A stretch of DNA of 64,000 nucleotides from Lasioglossum baleicum. Lineage: Eukaryota > Arthropoda > Insecta > Hymenoptera > Halictidae. Positions 51,910 to 62,730 of this stretch are shown here, one piece after another; the first letter of the stretch is position 1; every line of letters starts with the position of its first letter. The position numbers and the translations under genes are program-made. The notes beneath the pieces were generated by a model. The model did no database searches. It was not told where the DNA came from and saw only the letters and a list, made by a program, of their open reading frames with translations. Location: the NCBI RefSeq assembly GCF_051020765.1, contig NC_134937.1, positions 14,190,947-14,254,946 of the forward strand, read 5' to 3'.

Positions 51910-53891
51910 GCTAAATATCATGTTTCAAATCGAGTATAATTTAAGCTAGCTGATCTAAGATCGAGTTTTAGATGATTCAAGAATGAAGTTTGGAATGTTT
52001 CTGTTCGGTATACCTCTTGATCGTCGGTCTCGATCGTTGGGAATCGATCGAAACTGAAATGGACGAGGAGCATCGACTGGTGAAAGTCAACGACACGTCT
52101 GGGGCGTATGACTTTTGTCGAGGAACGCGTCGGCGCTGGAACGAGCGGAGCACATCTCGAATCTAATTATCGAGGAACGCTTTGTGCGTATAGGAAGCCG
52201 AACAACCGTTTGCGGGCTTAACGACTCGCAGCAAGAAAGGAATCGGCCGCCGGAGGAGGCTGAGAAGACGGCTGAGAAACGTTGCTGCTGGCATTGCTGA
52301 CTCCGAGAGTCCACTGCTACTATACTCTTCTACAGTAAATTGCGCTAGGTTTTTTCCCGCGTATGTTCGAGCCGGACCTCTATACTTTTTGTCAAAACTA
52401 CAGAGAAAGAAATCGAGAAAGGAAATAACGGTAAACTATGAAATTTCGAACTAATTTTTCGTTTAGTTTCTCTAATTTTTTAATTGAACTCTTTTTACAT
52501 CGGGCCGGTCGGTTTTCAAAGATTTTTGTAGCGATGCTTCTACTTCTTTGTGCGAACGAGTTATAATCGATCCACGTTTCCATCAAATTTCGGTCACCGG
52601 TGTCGTTGACCTCCTTAAAGACACTAAGCAACTGACCGCCACGAAGAAAGTTACAAGAAAGTGATGGGAAACTTTAGACAGAACCGCTCACGTGGATACT
52701 GGTGTCATTAGAGGGTCAGGAACTTTCTTAAAATGTTCGATATTAACTGATCCTCGCAAATTGCGAACCTGCGAATCATTCTACAAGAATTCCAGTGTGC
52801 TGCTTCTGTCTAAAAATAGTAATGCTGCTATTCCTGTTGGATAACTAACTACGACTGCCCCCCAACCGAACAACTCCAGTCCTTTATTTCGTGTTCCATA
52901 AGCTTCCATAATACATAGTAAGATGAAATAAAAGCATCTCGGTGATTATGTCACGACGTGCACCTCCCAGCACGTGGCCGCTAAATGCCAGTGCCTCGCG
53001 CGTCCAGGATCCGAGGACGTGCATCGTCGCAATGTACATCACACGATTGCATCACGTACGTCCACGTGTTTCCGCCTGAAACGAAGTTGTCACGTGTGTC
53101 GCGCGTACGTGCGGATCGTGTTGTGCCACGCGTCTCCCGGTGAGCACGTGGTGTGTACGACAAACTGATTACACGTTTAATTAGCATAACACAATGAGTG
53201 GCGGCGAATAACGCGCGGGATTTAGCCTGCCGATTAAACGACGCGACGAGACCCGCATTGTTACGTCGGAACAATTGTGAACATTTTATATAACTGTCGT
53301 CCCGAACGGAACGATCGTTCGCGATGGATTATGCAACGGAGTAATTTTAGACATTTATTAGAAACGTAAATAGACGGCCGGTAATAAATTCATTTGGACG
53401 ATCAAAAACGATTTGAATACATCCCACGCTAACCTAGCAACCGCTGGGAGACAGTATCCTCTGCAAACAACCTAATTGATTAGCTAATGCGCCGAACCAA
53501 TTAGCACATCGTTCCCAAGTGGAATCAACAATCCAATCAGCAGCTTTCATCGGGCGAGTCACTTGCACAACTCTGTTGACGAGGGTGCTCCAATTTCGAG
53601 GCACCCCCATCAGCCCGATAGACAAAGGGCTCGTTGTCCAGGATGGAAGTCGGACTTTCACTTCGAAAATCGCATGGTTGGCCGGTCCCCGATCCTGGGA
53701 CACCCGGTGTGTGACGATACGCTGGATCGATCGATACTTCGAGACGCGTTTTGTTCGACAGGCTTTTCCACAGGCTGCTCTGGAGTCAGCGGCCTCGCTA
53801 ACCTCGTTTCTGGCATCCTCGGCGACCTCGAGCCGATGTTCGGCCTAGTTTGCGGGAGTCATCGAGCATGTCGTCCCCTGATCTCGTCCCA

Positions 53892-54047
53892 TGACTCTTA
53901 TTTCGGGGATCGAAGGCAAGTTGAGCTGAAGTTCACCATTGTAAAATTCGCCGTTGTAAAAATGTTCAGAAAATTCCAGCTCTATTTATAAACGATGAAG
54001 TATGTACCGTGATATTCAAATTTGAAATCCAGTGAAGAATTTCGAGG
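53892..54047 (+). repeat. Local duplication, copy 1
   Basis: Starts TGACTCTTATTTCGGGGATC and ends near GTGAAGAATTTCGAGGC. A second copy lies at 54228-54342 with a deletion of about 40 bp. The duplicated block also contains TTGAGCTGAAGTTC and GTTGTAAAAATGTT. Confidence 0.75.
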
Positions 54048-54202
54048 CACGTAAAAAAAATTTCCTAAAAAAGAGTGGAATATACAATTCGACTGAATTT
54101 AGTACAGTTTTTATTTTGTTAAGATCTGCAAAGGCTACCACTAGAAATAAGATTGTACTTTATTCCACTTTCTCTTAAAATTCATCTACAAAAATTGAAA
54201 AT

Positions 54203-54219
54203 TGCGTAAACATCCGCAG
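54203..54219 (-). repeat. Dispersed CTGCGGAT terminus, copy 8
   Basis: On the minus strand CTGCGGATGTTTACGCA is followed by AATTTTAAGAGAAAGTGG and later TAGTGGTAGCCTTT (near 54130). This matches the block order at copy 5. It sits exactly at the junction with the second local duplication. Confidence 0.65.
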
Positions 54220-54227
54220 TCTACTCG

Positions 54228-54342
54228 TGACTCTTATTTCGGGGAACGAAGGGAGGGTTGAGCTGAAGTTCGCCATTGTTCACGTTGTAAAAATGTTGAC
54301 TGTGATATTCTAATTTGAAATCTAGCGAAGAAGTTCGAAGCT
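54228..54342 (+). repeat. Local duplication, copy 2
   Basis: Reads TGACTCTTATTTCGGGGAAC and follows copy 1 (53892-54047) through to TAATTTGAAATCTAGCGAAG. It begins nine bases after a CTGCGGAT-family terminus, which suggests the transposable family took part in the duplication. Confidence 0.75.
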
Positions 54343-54870
54343 GGATTGCGAAACTAAGCTAGTGTATCGAATAGTTTCGGGCTGACAGGCGAGGCAGGTT
54401 CCCATAAAAGCGTTCGCGGGGGAGATTTTACACATGGCCGAGGCTAATCGATAATACGACATCGCCGGTGTCGGTAAACGGTCCGACGAGTTTCGCGGCG
54501 TATTGTGGGAAACGTTCGATCCAAGATCGCGGAAGGAGGATCGGGTTTCGCACTTCCGCGCGAGGACCTCCTGACAGCCGGTCTACGGCTACACGCCGCG
54601 AACGGGTCTGCCAGTGGAAAAATGTTAATGCTCGCAATCGACGTACCGTGAATTCGCGATAAATCGACGACCGTCTCCTCTGAACGCCGACGGTGACGAG
54701 GCGGGATAATCGATGAGGACATGCGGATAGCACGTGCTTTTGCCGCCGATAAGGTAAACCCAGTCGGGGCTCTGTTTATCATCAGTTCCTTTTTTCTTCT
54801 TCAACATTCGAGAGCTTCCAGCAACTCTTCTAGTTATTAAATAGACACCACAATTTTTTCATTCGATTCG

Positions 54871-55290
54871 TGACAGATTTTTTAATAAACAGGTAGTCCT
54901 TTTTGCAAATTTTTCAGAATTCCACTGGTAAATCGCGTTCTACGCAAATTCCAATTATACTACTTTTTGGCGAGGCAATTCTCTAAAGATTGCAGGGTAT
55001 TCCATTCTGCCATTCCTAACAATTGAAACACAGAATGTATGCGTTCTGTGCAATTTCTTTGGTTTCTCAAATTTTTGAGAACTATAAGAGGTGATAGATT
55101 TTTTAATTTAATGGTACCCCGTCCTGCAAATTTTTCAGAGTTCCACTGGTAAATCGCGTTCTACGCAAATTCCAATTATACTACTTTTTGGCGAGGCAAT
55201 TCTCTAAAGATTGCAGGGTATTCCATTCTGCCCTTCCTAAAAATTAAAACACAGAATACATACGTCCTATGCTATTTATTTGGTTATTGA
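54871..55290 (+). repeat. Recent 221-bp tandem duplication, two units
   Basis: Two head-to-tail units start at 54871 and 55092. The block 54911-55036 matches 55132-55257 without gaps and with four mismatches. The remainder of the unit is more diverged. There is no open frame and no transposon end; a simple tandem duplication is the likeliest cause. Confidence 0.9.
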
Positions 55291-55974
55291 AGACTGGAAT
55301 GACCGCGAAAAAATGTACCTTTCCAAAAGCTCCGCCATAAATTTCCAGTCAACATTTGCCTTTCCGAATGAGCCAAGTTCCACATTCCTCCGATCACGAT
55401 CCCCAGTCATTAAATCTCAATATCGTGTCCACCGTGGACCCGGTACCGTTTCAAACAGTACAGCCACGTATATAGAAAGTTTCCCGGTACACGAATCGTC
55501 GACGACGCGTTATGGCTGTTTGATACGCGCCCCGAGACGCCGTCAAAGGACGTCCTCACGCGCTTGCGAAAGGTTCGAACAAGGCCTCCGGGCGACTATG
55601 GAATTCAGCTCGAGCTTCTTCTCGCGGAAGGATTGGAATTAGCTGGCGAGGAACGTGATTCTCGTTTCTAATTTCTCGTTCGTTCCTTTCCGCCATTATT
55701 AATGTAGCAATCTCTCCGGGAACGTTTCCCGTCCGCAAACAACGTCCCATAAAAATCGAATTAATCTCCGAGTCGTTAGACGCCTTCGAAAGTTCTTCGA
55801 TCAAAAGTGCCTATCTGCAAAGCAATTCAGGTGAAGATGCCTATAGATCTTCAACGAATATAGTACGTGCATCTCTGTCAAATTGACATACTTTATTTCT
55901 TCTGTGAATCAACTATTATATTATAGGATTTTTGGGCATTTATGACTTGGTAGAATTAAAAGAATTAAATCCCA

Positions 55975-56240
55975 GTCTAGTAATCACGTATCTTAGTCCC
56001 TAAGTTTCCTAGAGATTCAGGCAACTGTCCAGTTAATAATTTTGATGGACTCTTGGATGATCGTTCGAGTCCTGTATCAGAGTCCAGGGACCTGAAGATC
56101 AGCACTTAATAATTTTGATTCTTGGATTAATAATTTGAATCGGAGACTTGATGATCGACAGTCTACTGATAAAGTACCTCGGTCTTCGAGCTTTCTAGAG
56201 GTTTGCACAGCTGTCCAGCTGCGACTGTCGCGATAGAGCC
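55975..56240 (+). repeat. Diverged local duplication, period about 185 bp
   Basis: The pair CAGTCTAGTAATCACGTATC with TTTCCTAGAGATTCAGGCAA (from 55975) and CAGTCTACTGATAAAGTACC with TTTCTAGAGGTTTGCACAG (from 56159) are recognisable copies. Both share CTGTCCAG further on. Confidence 0.45.
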
Positions 56241-56310
56241 CTGACCGTTCGAGGGTCATTTATGTCCTAGCAGTAATCAGTCCTGAAAGACACGCAGATG
56301 ATGGACTTAC

Positions 56311-56449
56311 CTCATGCGCCTGGTCCTCGATGCTTCTCAGGACGGCGAGGTTGCGTATGGTCGCTCTCCGTGACTCGAAGGAGGATTCGAGCCTGGTGGC
56401 AGCGTTCCCGACCTCCTCGACCAGTCCTCGTGCCCGTTTCACCGACAAT
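56311..56449 (-). CDS. Exon E: helical spectrin-like region of the same protein
   Basis: This 139-bp exon (1 nt + 46 codons) has acceptor TTTATCTTTCCAG and donor GTAAGTCC. Its first base completes an Arg codon begun by AG in exon D. The frame starts LSVKRARGLVEEVGNAATRL and ends NLAVLRSIEDQAHE, in phase 0. The heptad-like spacing of Leu, Val, Ala and Ile in a charged background indicates a long amphipathic helix. Followed by exon F it forms IEDQAHE-VLGWL, typical of the start of a spectrin-type repeat in puratrophin/SESTD1-like proteins. There are no catalytic residues to look for. Alternative reading: another SEC14-spectrin protein such as SESTD1. Confidence 0.88.
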
Positions 56450-57451
56450 CTGGAAAGATAAAAAGGAACCGTGATCGCGCGGGGCTGTGCGGCGCACCGT
56501 TAGGAATTCTTGTTGCGTCTTATCGCTAACGAAACATCGAGCCCTAACTTTGCGATAGTCCGCTGCGGCGCATAAGGCACGAGTGGGCGCTGACTAACAC
56601 GCCGCCGGACGTTATCTTCGCATTAAAATGTCCTTCGGGGCCAGCTATGCGCCGCCGAGAATCTTACCCGGCCGATTACTCGTGTAAGAGTATGCTCTTT
56701 CTCTCGCGCGTTCAAGCTCGGCCGAAGACTATTCTATAAAATAGACTCTCCGCCGGTCGCCGCACCGACACAAAGACGCATAGGTGTCCTCTTTCAGCCG
56801 AACTGTCTTCGAACACTCTCGAATCCGAGGGAATCTTAACCGCGAATCTCTGACAAGCTGGGTGTCTCGAACGGAAACCGACGAGTCATCGCCGGCGGAT
56901 CGCCTTTGAGTCTCCCGGATTTTTTTCTTTTTTATTCGTTGTTGGGGAGAATTCGACATTTTTCCTCGGAGAAATTAATAGACGAATGGATGATAGTTTA
57001 GTGGCCGGACGCTGGGAGAGATCCCTGGGACCCTTGTCGTGATTATTAACCTCAGGAAGTCTTGGGGAAGGGCTCCTTGAACATACTACATGGAAAATGT
57101 CGAGGTAATACTGTTTCTCTCATTCCGAAAAATTTTATAAAATTATGTTCTTGAGACTGTTACTAAATTACTGATTTTGGTCTAGCAAAGATATTCTCAA
57201 AATTATAGGTAGAATGAATTATATTTCCATGAACATTGTACAACTTTTATACACATGCCTATCCTTAACCTGTCCATATTTTTAATCATATCTTTGTTAA
57301 CCCAAAATTTAATATGAATCTAGTACAGTAGGACCTCGACTCGACTTCCCAGGAGAAATTGAAGGTACTGATTGGATCCTGAAGAAACAATAGTGAGATT
57401 CGCTGGTGGGTAGGAGTTTCTAGTTCGCAGGAGTTACGGACAAGGTCTAAC
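56450..57451 (-). other. Intron D-E (1002 bp)
   Basis: Phase-2 intron with donor GTTAGACC and acceptor CTTTCCAG. A nearby GTTAGG at 57456 would leave the wrong phase, which decides the donor. The 56530-56960 part is CpG-rich with no repeat; nothing else was seen. Confidence 0.8.
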
Positions 57452-57669
57452 CTAACATGCTCGAGGTGCAGAAGCGGCGCTGCGCGTTCTTCAAGAGAGG
57501 AGATCGCCTCTTCAGCGTCCCGCGATGTCCGCCTCAATGTTGGATCCGTCAGCAACCGGCCGAGAGGCGTCAACGCTCCAGACAGGCTGCTGCATTCCTT
57601 CAGCTCGGACATCTCCAGGGCCAGTCTGCGACCTGCAGCCTGCCACTCTGTCATCAGGCTGTCGTACTC
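57452..57669 (-). CDS. Exon D: linker and helical region of the same protein
   Basis: This 218-bp exon holds 72 codons plus 2 nt. The acceptor is GTTTTCCGCAG and the donor AG|GTTAGACC. It begins in phase 0 with EYDSLMTEWQAAGRRLALEM. It continues with a block LGRLLTDPTLRRTSRDAEEA that aligns in style with the DP-L segment after the SEC14 domain of puratrophin-1. It ends AAPLLHLEHV plus the first two bases of Arg. The sequence is strongly helical with many Leu and Glu/Arg. It shares phase 0 with exon C, making FYK-EYDSLM continuous. An open frame on the opposite strand of this exon is only its shadow. Confidence 0.9.
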
Positions 57670-58753
57670 CTGCGGAAAACGGAAATCACGCCATTACTCA
57701 AACTGTGATTGCGAAAGTTAATCAGTGAACGGTCTGGTCTCGTCTTCTGCAACGACTTCCGCACTCAAACACGCATTCTGTCAGTTAGGTCTGGTTCTTT
57801 AAGTCCAGCAAACATTTGTCGTATTTTCTAAGCGAAGAATTCTTCCACGTATTTTTAGTAGGAGAATTATGGTTCTATGTAATCTATCGGTGTGATAAAA
57901 TGAACAAAGTTACAATGAAGGCACAGGCTATCGAAACACGCTGTACGGTATCGACAACGACACAAGTACGCAGAATGCAGGACAGGCACACCTTAGCTAC
58001 CAGTCCGTTCGATTTGCTTATTATGGTGCATTCTCGGTCGATCGAAATTCCAATCACATGGAATCATCCACCGAGGGAATATACATAGAGAAATGCTTCT
58101 GCACTGACTAATTGGCGTTGGCTGTCAGCAGGCCGGCTTCTCAAAGCGTTCTACAGCCCTCTGACAAATGCCAAGCGTTACGTGTCTCTACGCGCTGCCG
58201 TACTCTTGGCACAATTAATACCAATATTACATAATTAACAATTTATGCAGAAGAAATTTTTGGTGCAGCTTTCGAGCGGCCACCGGAGCGAAAGAGTGGT
58301 TCAGGGAGCGAGGTAACAAACGGCTTTAAAGGTTAATTCTTCATCCGAGACTGGCAGCGGTAATTGATTTTTCTAATTGCTCCCGATGATGTATCATCAG
58401 GCCCGGCGGGTTCTTTCGGGTAGCACTTATCGGACCACCCGAAGATTCTCTAGAGATGCGAGTTCGTCGAGGAGTTATGAACGATCGCTGCTCATCGTCT
58501 CGAGTTTGAGCTATCGAGCGACCCTCGAACCACTTCACGACAGCGATACAGAACGAGTGCACTGCAAGTAGTCAGCCCCCGGCAATGGTAGATCGAACGA
58601 TCGATCAATCTTACCGATGATGATTCCGCGATATTGAGACGTCAATCGATCGGTTGCATGCTCGAGCTTGAACACCTTTTATCTATGATTCGACCGGTTT
58701 CTTTTTCGCTCTCGTGCTCCAATTTTCGAGGATTCGTCGCACTGGTGTGACCA

Positions 58754-58777
58754 TACTGCGGACGCATTTATCATAAA
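58754..58777 (+). repeat. Very weak CTGCGGAT-like site
   Basis: ACTGCGGACGCATTTATCAT shares only the first eight bases with the dispersed family. It may be chance. Confidence 0.15.
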
Positions 58778-58866
58778 AGTAGGTGCAATTTAACCCTTAG
58801 CACTCGGAGCTACTTTAACTGGAGAATTAAAAGTTTTTTTCTATCCTAGAATAATTCCATGATTTT

Positions 58867-58990
58867 TAACCGACTTCGAAAAAGGAGGAGGTTACTCAAT
58901 TCGATCTGTATGTGCCCTTTTTCTTTTTTTTCGCTTTTTTCCTATGTATGTTCACCGATCACGCCGAGATGGATGGACCAGTCAGGACGA
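58867..58990 (+). repeat. Dispersed arthropod repeat (ACCGACTTCGAAAAAGGAGG type)
   Basis: Reads AACCGACTTCGAAAAAGGAG then GAGGTTACTCAATTCGA, a T-rich run, and TATGTATGTTCACCGATCAC-GCCGAGATGG. I recognise this consensus as a repeat seen in many insect genomes, but I cannot name its family from the sequence alone. The first 17 bases recur at 59127 as the start of the next element. Confidence 0.6.
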
Positions 58991-59127
58991 AACCTTATGC
59001 ATTTTTTCAGTCTTTGCGGTTTTTATTGCAAATAACCAATAAGACCGAAAAACCATTCTACGGTGTTCTACAAATTCTGCTCGTTCCTCTAAAAAGTGTG
59101 AAATAAAAAAATTTTATAAAAAAAATT

Positions 59128-59537
59128 AAACCGACTTCGAAAAACCGCACTAAAAAATGCACTAAAATGTATGAAATAATTGCCATTTAATTTATGTGAA
59201 TACACACGAACTTGAATACAATACAATCTTTTCGGAGGCGGCGCGGCGCAAAATTGAAAATTTTCGACACTGGAAATTACGAAAATCCTTAAATTCTTCT
59301 ACATGCTTTCACAAATTAATGTAGCTTCTCTTCCCACCTACTGATTTCCAAATCCATCATATTCCAATGAAATCATAATCAGCAACATCTGTCATTTGGA
59401 GAATTTTTAGTTCTTGCGCCGCCTCCGAAAAGATTGTATTGTATAATATTTAAGTTCGTGTGTATTCACATAAATTAAATGGAAATTATTTCATACTTTT
59501 TAGTGCATTTTGTAGTGCGTTTTTTCGAATTCGGTTT
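59128..59537. mobile_element. 410-bp DNA transposon derivative with ~120-bp inverted repeats
   Basis: The left arm begins AAACCGACTTCGAAAAACCG; the right arm, reverse-complemented, begins AAACCGAATTCGAAAAAACG. Both continue through GCACTA-AAAATGCACTAAAA, TTTAATTTATGTGAATACAC and CAATCTTTTCGGAGGCGGCG. The middle 170 bp is unique and non-coding. Flanks are ATT on both sides, which would be a 3-bp duplication. Long arms and a 3-bp site fit PIF/Harbinger- or CACTA-like elements; this is not certain. Confidence 0.75.
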
Positions 59538-61762
59538 ATTACCATTTATGGATATGAAATTGATATAATACCTCATGCAATACTTAAATGTGTAGTAATT
59601 CATTAGGTACCAACATGTTCAAAATAATCTGAGAACATCGATCTACGCTATTTTGTACTATCATTGTTCGTATATCGTAACCAGAATTCGGATGTGTGTG
59701 TAAAAATAACAATTTTTCCAACAAAGACCGGAGAACAATCGGCCAGACGAGAAAGTTCGAAATTTCGAAGGAGCTCGCGGAGTACCGTACGCTGCAGGCA
59801 TACACGCATAGTACGCATAGTAAATCCTCGTTCCGAGGATACTTGGTGGAAATAGGTAGCCGAGTGGCGTCTGTGGGAGTCCTTACTTTCTGCCGAAGAA
59901 TCCCATGCTCGCCGAAGCGACCGGGACGCACTATGTTACTGGCTATCTCGGCGAGCATCGGCTGACCGGGTCGATAATTTATAAACATTTTCCAAGCAGC
60001 GGCGGAACAGTGCAATTTTCTCCTTGTAACGCTTTCCGTACGCGGGTATATCGACTGGCAAGGTCGCCCGAAGACGGCTTATCGGCCTCTCAATAAATCG
60101 ATAACATTAGTCACGCCAACGTTTTCCATTCCCGACAACTCGATAACGGTCAACGCGATTTTTACCAACGTCCCTGTGGCCGAGAAAATGAGAAAGACGA
60201 GCTGCGAGACGATTTGACGTGGCGATCTACGATTTAGATCGCGTCTAGGATAGATATCGATCGAACGGTCCGAGGTGTTGCGGATGACGATTTTTTAATC
60301 GGTTCGATACAGTCGGATGAAGAAGTCTACATACAAATGCCTTCACTTCTTCAAGAATGAATTTTTTCGAAGCGAATTAGACGAGTTCTGATTTTTTAAA
60401 TAGACATCAATCGAATGAGGCGAAAATAAAAATAGTTAAGTTCATTCTTATAATACCATAAACAAAGATTCAACTCGTCTGAACTCGTTTTTAAAAAGGT
60501 ATTCGGTGTTGAGGTTACACGTACTCTTTTGACAGACTGTATCTCGACGAAAAAGGAAACCAGCGATCTAGTAGACTGATCCTAGAAATCGGATGGAATA
60601 AAAACTGTTTTTCTCTGTATCACTCGTTTGACTATAAAAATGCGACGGAATAAAATGGTCGATTGAATGAGAGACGGACAATTCCACCGGACGCGCGTGT
60701 CTACCAACTGCGAGAGCAGATTACGAAGAGCGTAACGAATCGCCATCGAGATATATTGCGTCCGCTCGTTTTTTTCTTCTTAACGGGACCCATTAAAACC
60801 CCATTAACGAGAGAAGGAGGTGGGGCGAGAGACATTTTTGTTTGGAATGCGACTGCTACGAAATTACTATTAGAGTGGTTGATCAGTAACATTGGATTTT
60901 TCTGAGAGAGATTTCTAATGTAAAAGACTAGCATGAAATTGCGAATTGAAAAACAGATGACAATTTTCCCATTAATAATTCGAAAATTGCGAAATACGCA
61001 TACTAACAAATTTTTTGAAGATCTTTCCAGTAATTATGTAGAATGTCCCAGAATGTCCTCCGATAGTCGAGCACCGTTGATAAATCGTCAACATCGGTCA
61101 GTGCCACCGGAATAATTGCCTCTCGATTTTCGAGAGGACAGCCGACACGATTATTACGGGCCGGTCCCATAGTAATTTTTCATCGAACCTGCCGAATCAC
61201 TGTCGTGACATTCGGTCAACCAACCAGAACATTCCTGATCGTCTCTCTGTGAATGCGATCGTTCGCTCGAGCAATTTGTTGTCGCGATGTTCGATTCACT
61301 TGTCATCTGTTCGGAATAAATTGCGAGCTCGTTAGAACGGGAGCCTTCGAAATTATGATCTAAGGGTGCATCATTATATGCACTTGCACGGAGAAGCTCC
61401 TGCAAAAATGGTAAAACAGCATAAGCCATTTTGTAAACCGTAGTTCTCAGTCGAACAAGAGCAAAACGCAATTAGGAGATGGGCATAACTTAGCCGAGAC
61501 AAGCCGAAGCCTTCATTCCGAGGGACTTTTGCGCAGCTGCGACTGCGTTTTCCTGGCAGGCGAGAATCCTGGAGTGGAGACGACATAAATTCGAGGATCT
61601 GCATCGAGAGGAGAGACGTCGCGTTGGCTCAAGGGCCCTGGCCGCGGGTCTCCGGATTTAAGGAACGCGGATTTACATGTTCGCAGAGTGGTCGTACGCA
61701 GAAAAAAATCCGCAGGAAGCACTCGAGGCCGATGCAAATGCGCGCGGCACGGCTTCAATTAC

Positions 61763-61852
61763 CTTATAGAACGCGATCCACAGCGACTGGTCGTGGTTTT
61801 CTTCCCGCCTGGGAATGTGTTTGCACAGCGTGTCGCGGTCTGCTATGGTCGT
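61763..61852 (-). CDS. Exon C: end of the SEC14-like domain (30 codons)
   Basis: This 90-bp exon is easily missed. On the minus strand its acceptor is TTCTGCTTTTCAG and its donor GTAATTG. It is phase 0 at both ends, exactly fitting exons B and D. The frame reads TTIADRDTLCKHIPRREENH and then DQSLWIAFYK. It corresponds in position to the SEC14 tail that in related proteins reads L-H-(V/I)-P then Y-H---W--F. Without it the SEC14-like fold would be cut off between exons B and D. The usual GG-L-Y motif is weak, so this may be a diverged SEC14 domain that has lost lipid binding. Confidence 0.78.
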
Positions 61853-62730
61853 CTGAAAAGCAGAATTGGAAACCCTTCAGCACAGAGCAAACAGGGACCC
61901 CGAGGAGTCTTTCCTCGAAGGTGACCTTTCCTTTTCAAGAAATTAATTTTCACTTTAGCTATTTTCCCCGAGCAAACCGTAAGAGGTACACAAAGGAGAT
62001 TTACGCAGGATGATTCTTTAGGCTCTCCTGAATATAACACTATTTTTTAAAATAACATCCTGAATGTTTAGATACGCGAAAATAATTTTAAAAGGGAGCG
62101 AGGAAAGATCTCGAGAGCCCTTTCAGGAACGAGTAAAGGAGAAAAATTGAAAAAATAATTGTGCTATAATATAATTGAATTGTTAAAAACCCTATTGTTA
62201 TCATACAGGGTGTCTCAGTTGAAGGAGTCAAAAAAGGAATAAAAAGAAATATTTATGGCATAATTTAAATGGTATCGAAGGAGGAATATCATAGAAGAAC
62301 AATTTTCTATTTGTCCGGTTATTTTTTCATAGTTTTTTCAAGTTCATCGTCATTTTTTATCGGGCAAACTTATTTTGTTTTATTCCATCTTGTTAATGTC
62401 TTAAGCATATTCAAATGTATTTTTTTTTCAGCTGCTATAAGGTGGAATAAAAATAAAGTTTTTCGATGAAAAAAGAACGACGACCTTGAAAAAACTATGA
62501 ATACTAATCGGAAAAAGAAATTGTTCTATGATATTCCTTCTTCGATACATTATGCCATAAGTATCTTTTGTGCCATTAAAAATAAAGGAGATATTAAGGT
62601 GGTCTCCTGCAGCTGAGACACCCTGTATTATGGTATTCTTAGGAAACAGCGAATCTGTCGCGCCAAGCGGAACAGCGATTGTCTGGGGCAAGAGGTGGGG
62701 GGTTTAAGGAGTTAATTATTAATGGCTCAC
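61853..62730 (-). other. Intron B-C (878 bp)
   Basis: Phase-0 intron with donor GTGAGCC and acceptor TTTTCAG. Nearly half of it is the fold-back element at 62206-62625. The rest shows nothing further. Confidence 0.8.
62206..62625. mobile_element. 420-bp fold-back element with CAGGGTGTCTCAG ends
   Basis: Left CAGGGTGTCTCAGTTGAAGG and right, reverse-complemented, CAGGGTGTCTCAGCTGCAGG, bordered by TA on both sides. Internal arms also pair: TATGGCATAATTTAAATGG-ATCGAAGGAGGAATATCATAG on the left with its near complement at about 62535-62572. A TA duplication suggests a Tc1/mariner-related superfamily, though GGGTGTC-type termini are also found in other groups. There is no coding sequence. Confidence 0.8.

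Larger units (their letters stand above)
17649..56310 (-). other. 38.7-kb intron between exons E and F
   Basis: It is bounded by a GTAAG donor after exon E (56306-56310) and the TTGCAG acceptor before exon F. Both flanking phases are 0, and the joined peptide reads as a continuous helix, so no intervening coding exon is needed. I looked for nested genes on both strands and found none I can support. Outside the listed elements, the stretches 20-23, 27-30, 32.6-34.7, 36-39, 40-42.4, 45-50.8 and 52-53.9 kb hold only AT-rich spacers, CpG-rich segments and short simple repeats. Long-intron enhancers are plausible but cannot be seen directly. Confidence 0.75.
57670..61762 (-). other. Intron C-D (4093 bp)
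   Basis: Phase-0 intron with donor GTAATTG and acceptor CCGCAG. It holds the CCGACTTC repeat (58867-58990) and a 410-bp inverted-repeat element (59128-59537). The remaining stretches, 57.7-58.8 and 59.6-61.7 kb, contain short open frames without protein-like character. Confidence 0.75.

Noticed and set aside
55556..55804. Minus-strand 82-codon frame near exon E
   Set aside because: Protein-like at first sight, but no fitting acceptor/donor pair or phase, and it lies inside the long intron after exon E.
57457..57728. Plus-strand open frames over exon D
   Set aside because: Antisense shadows of a well-supported minus-strand exon.
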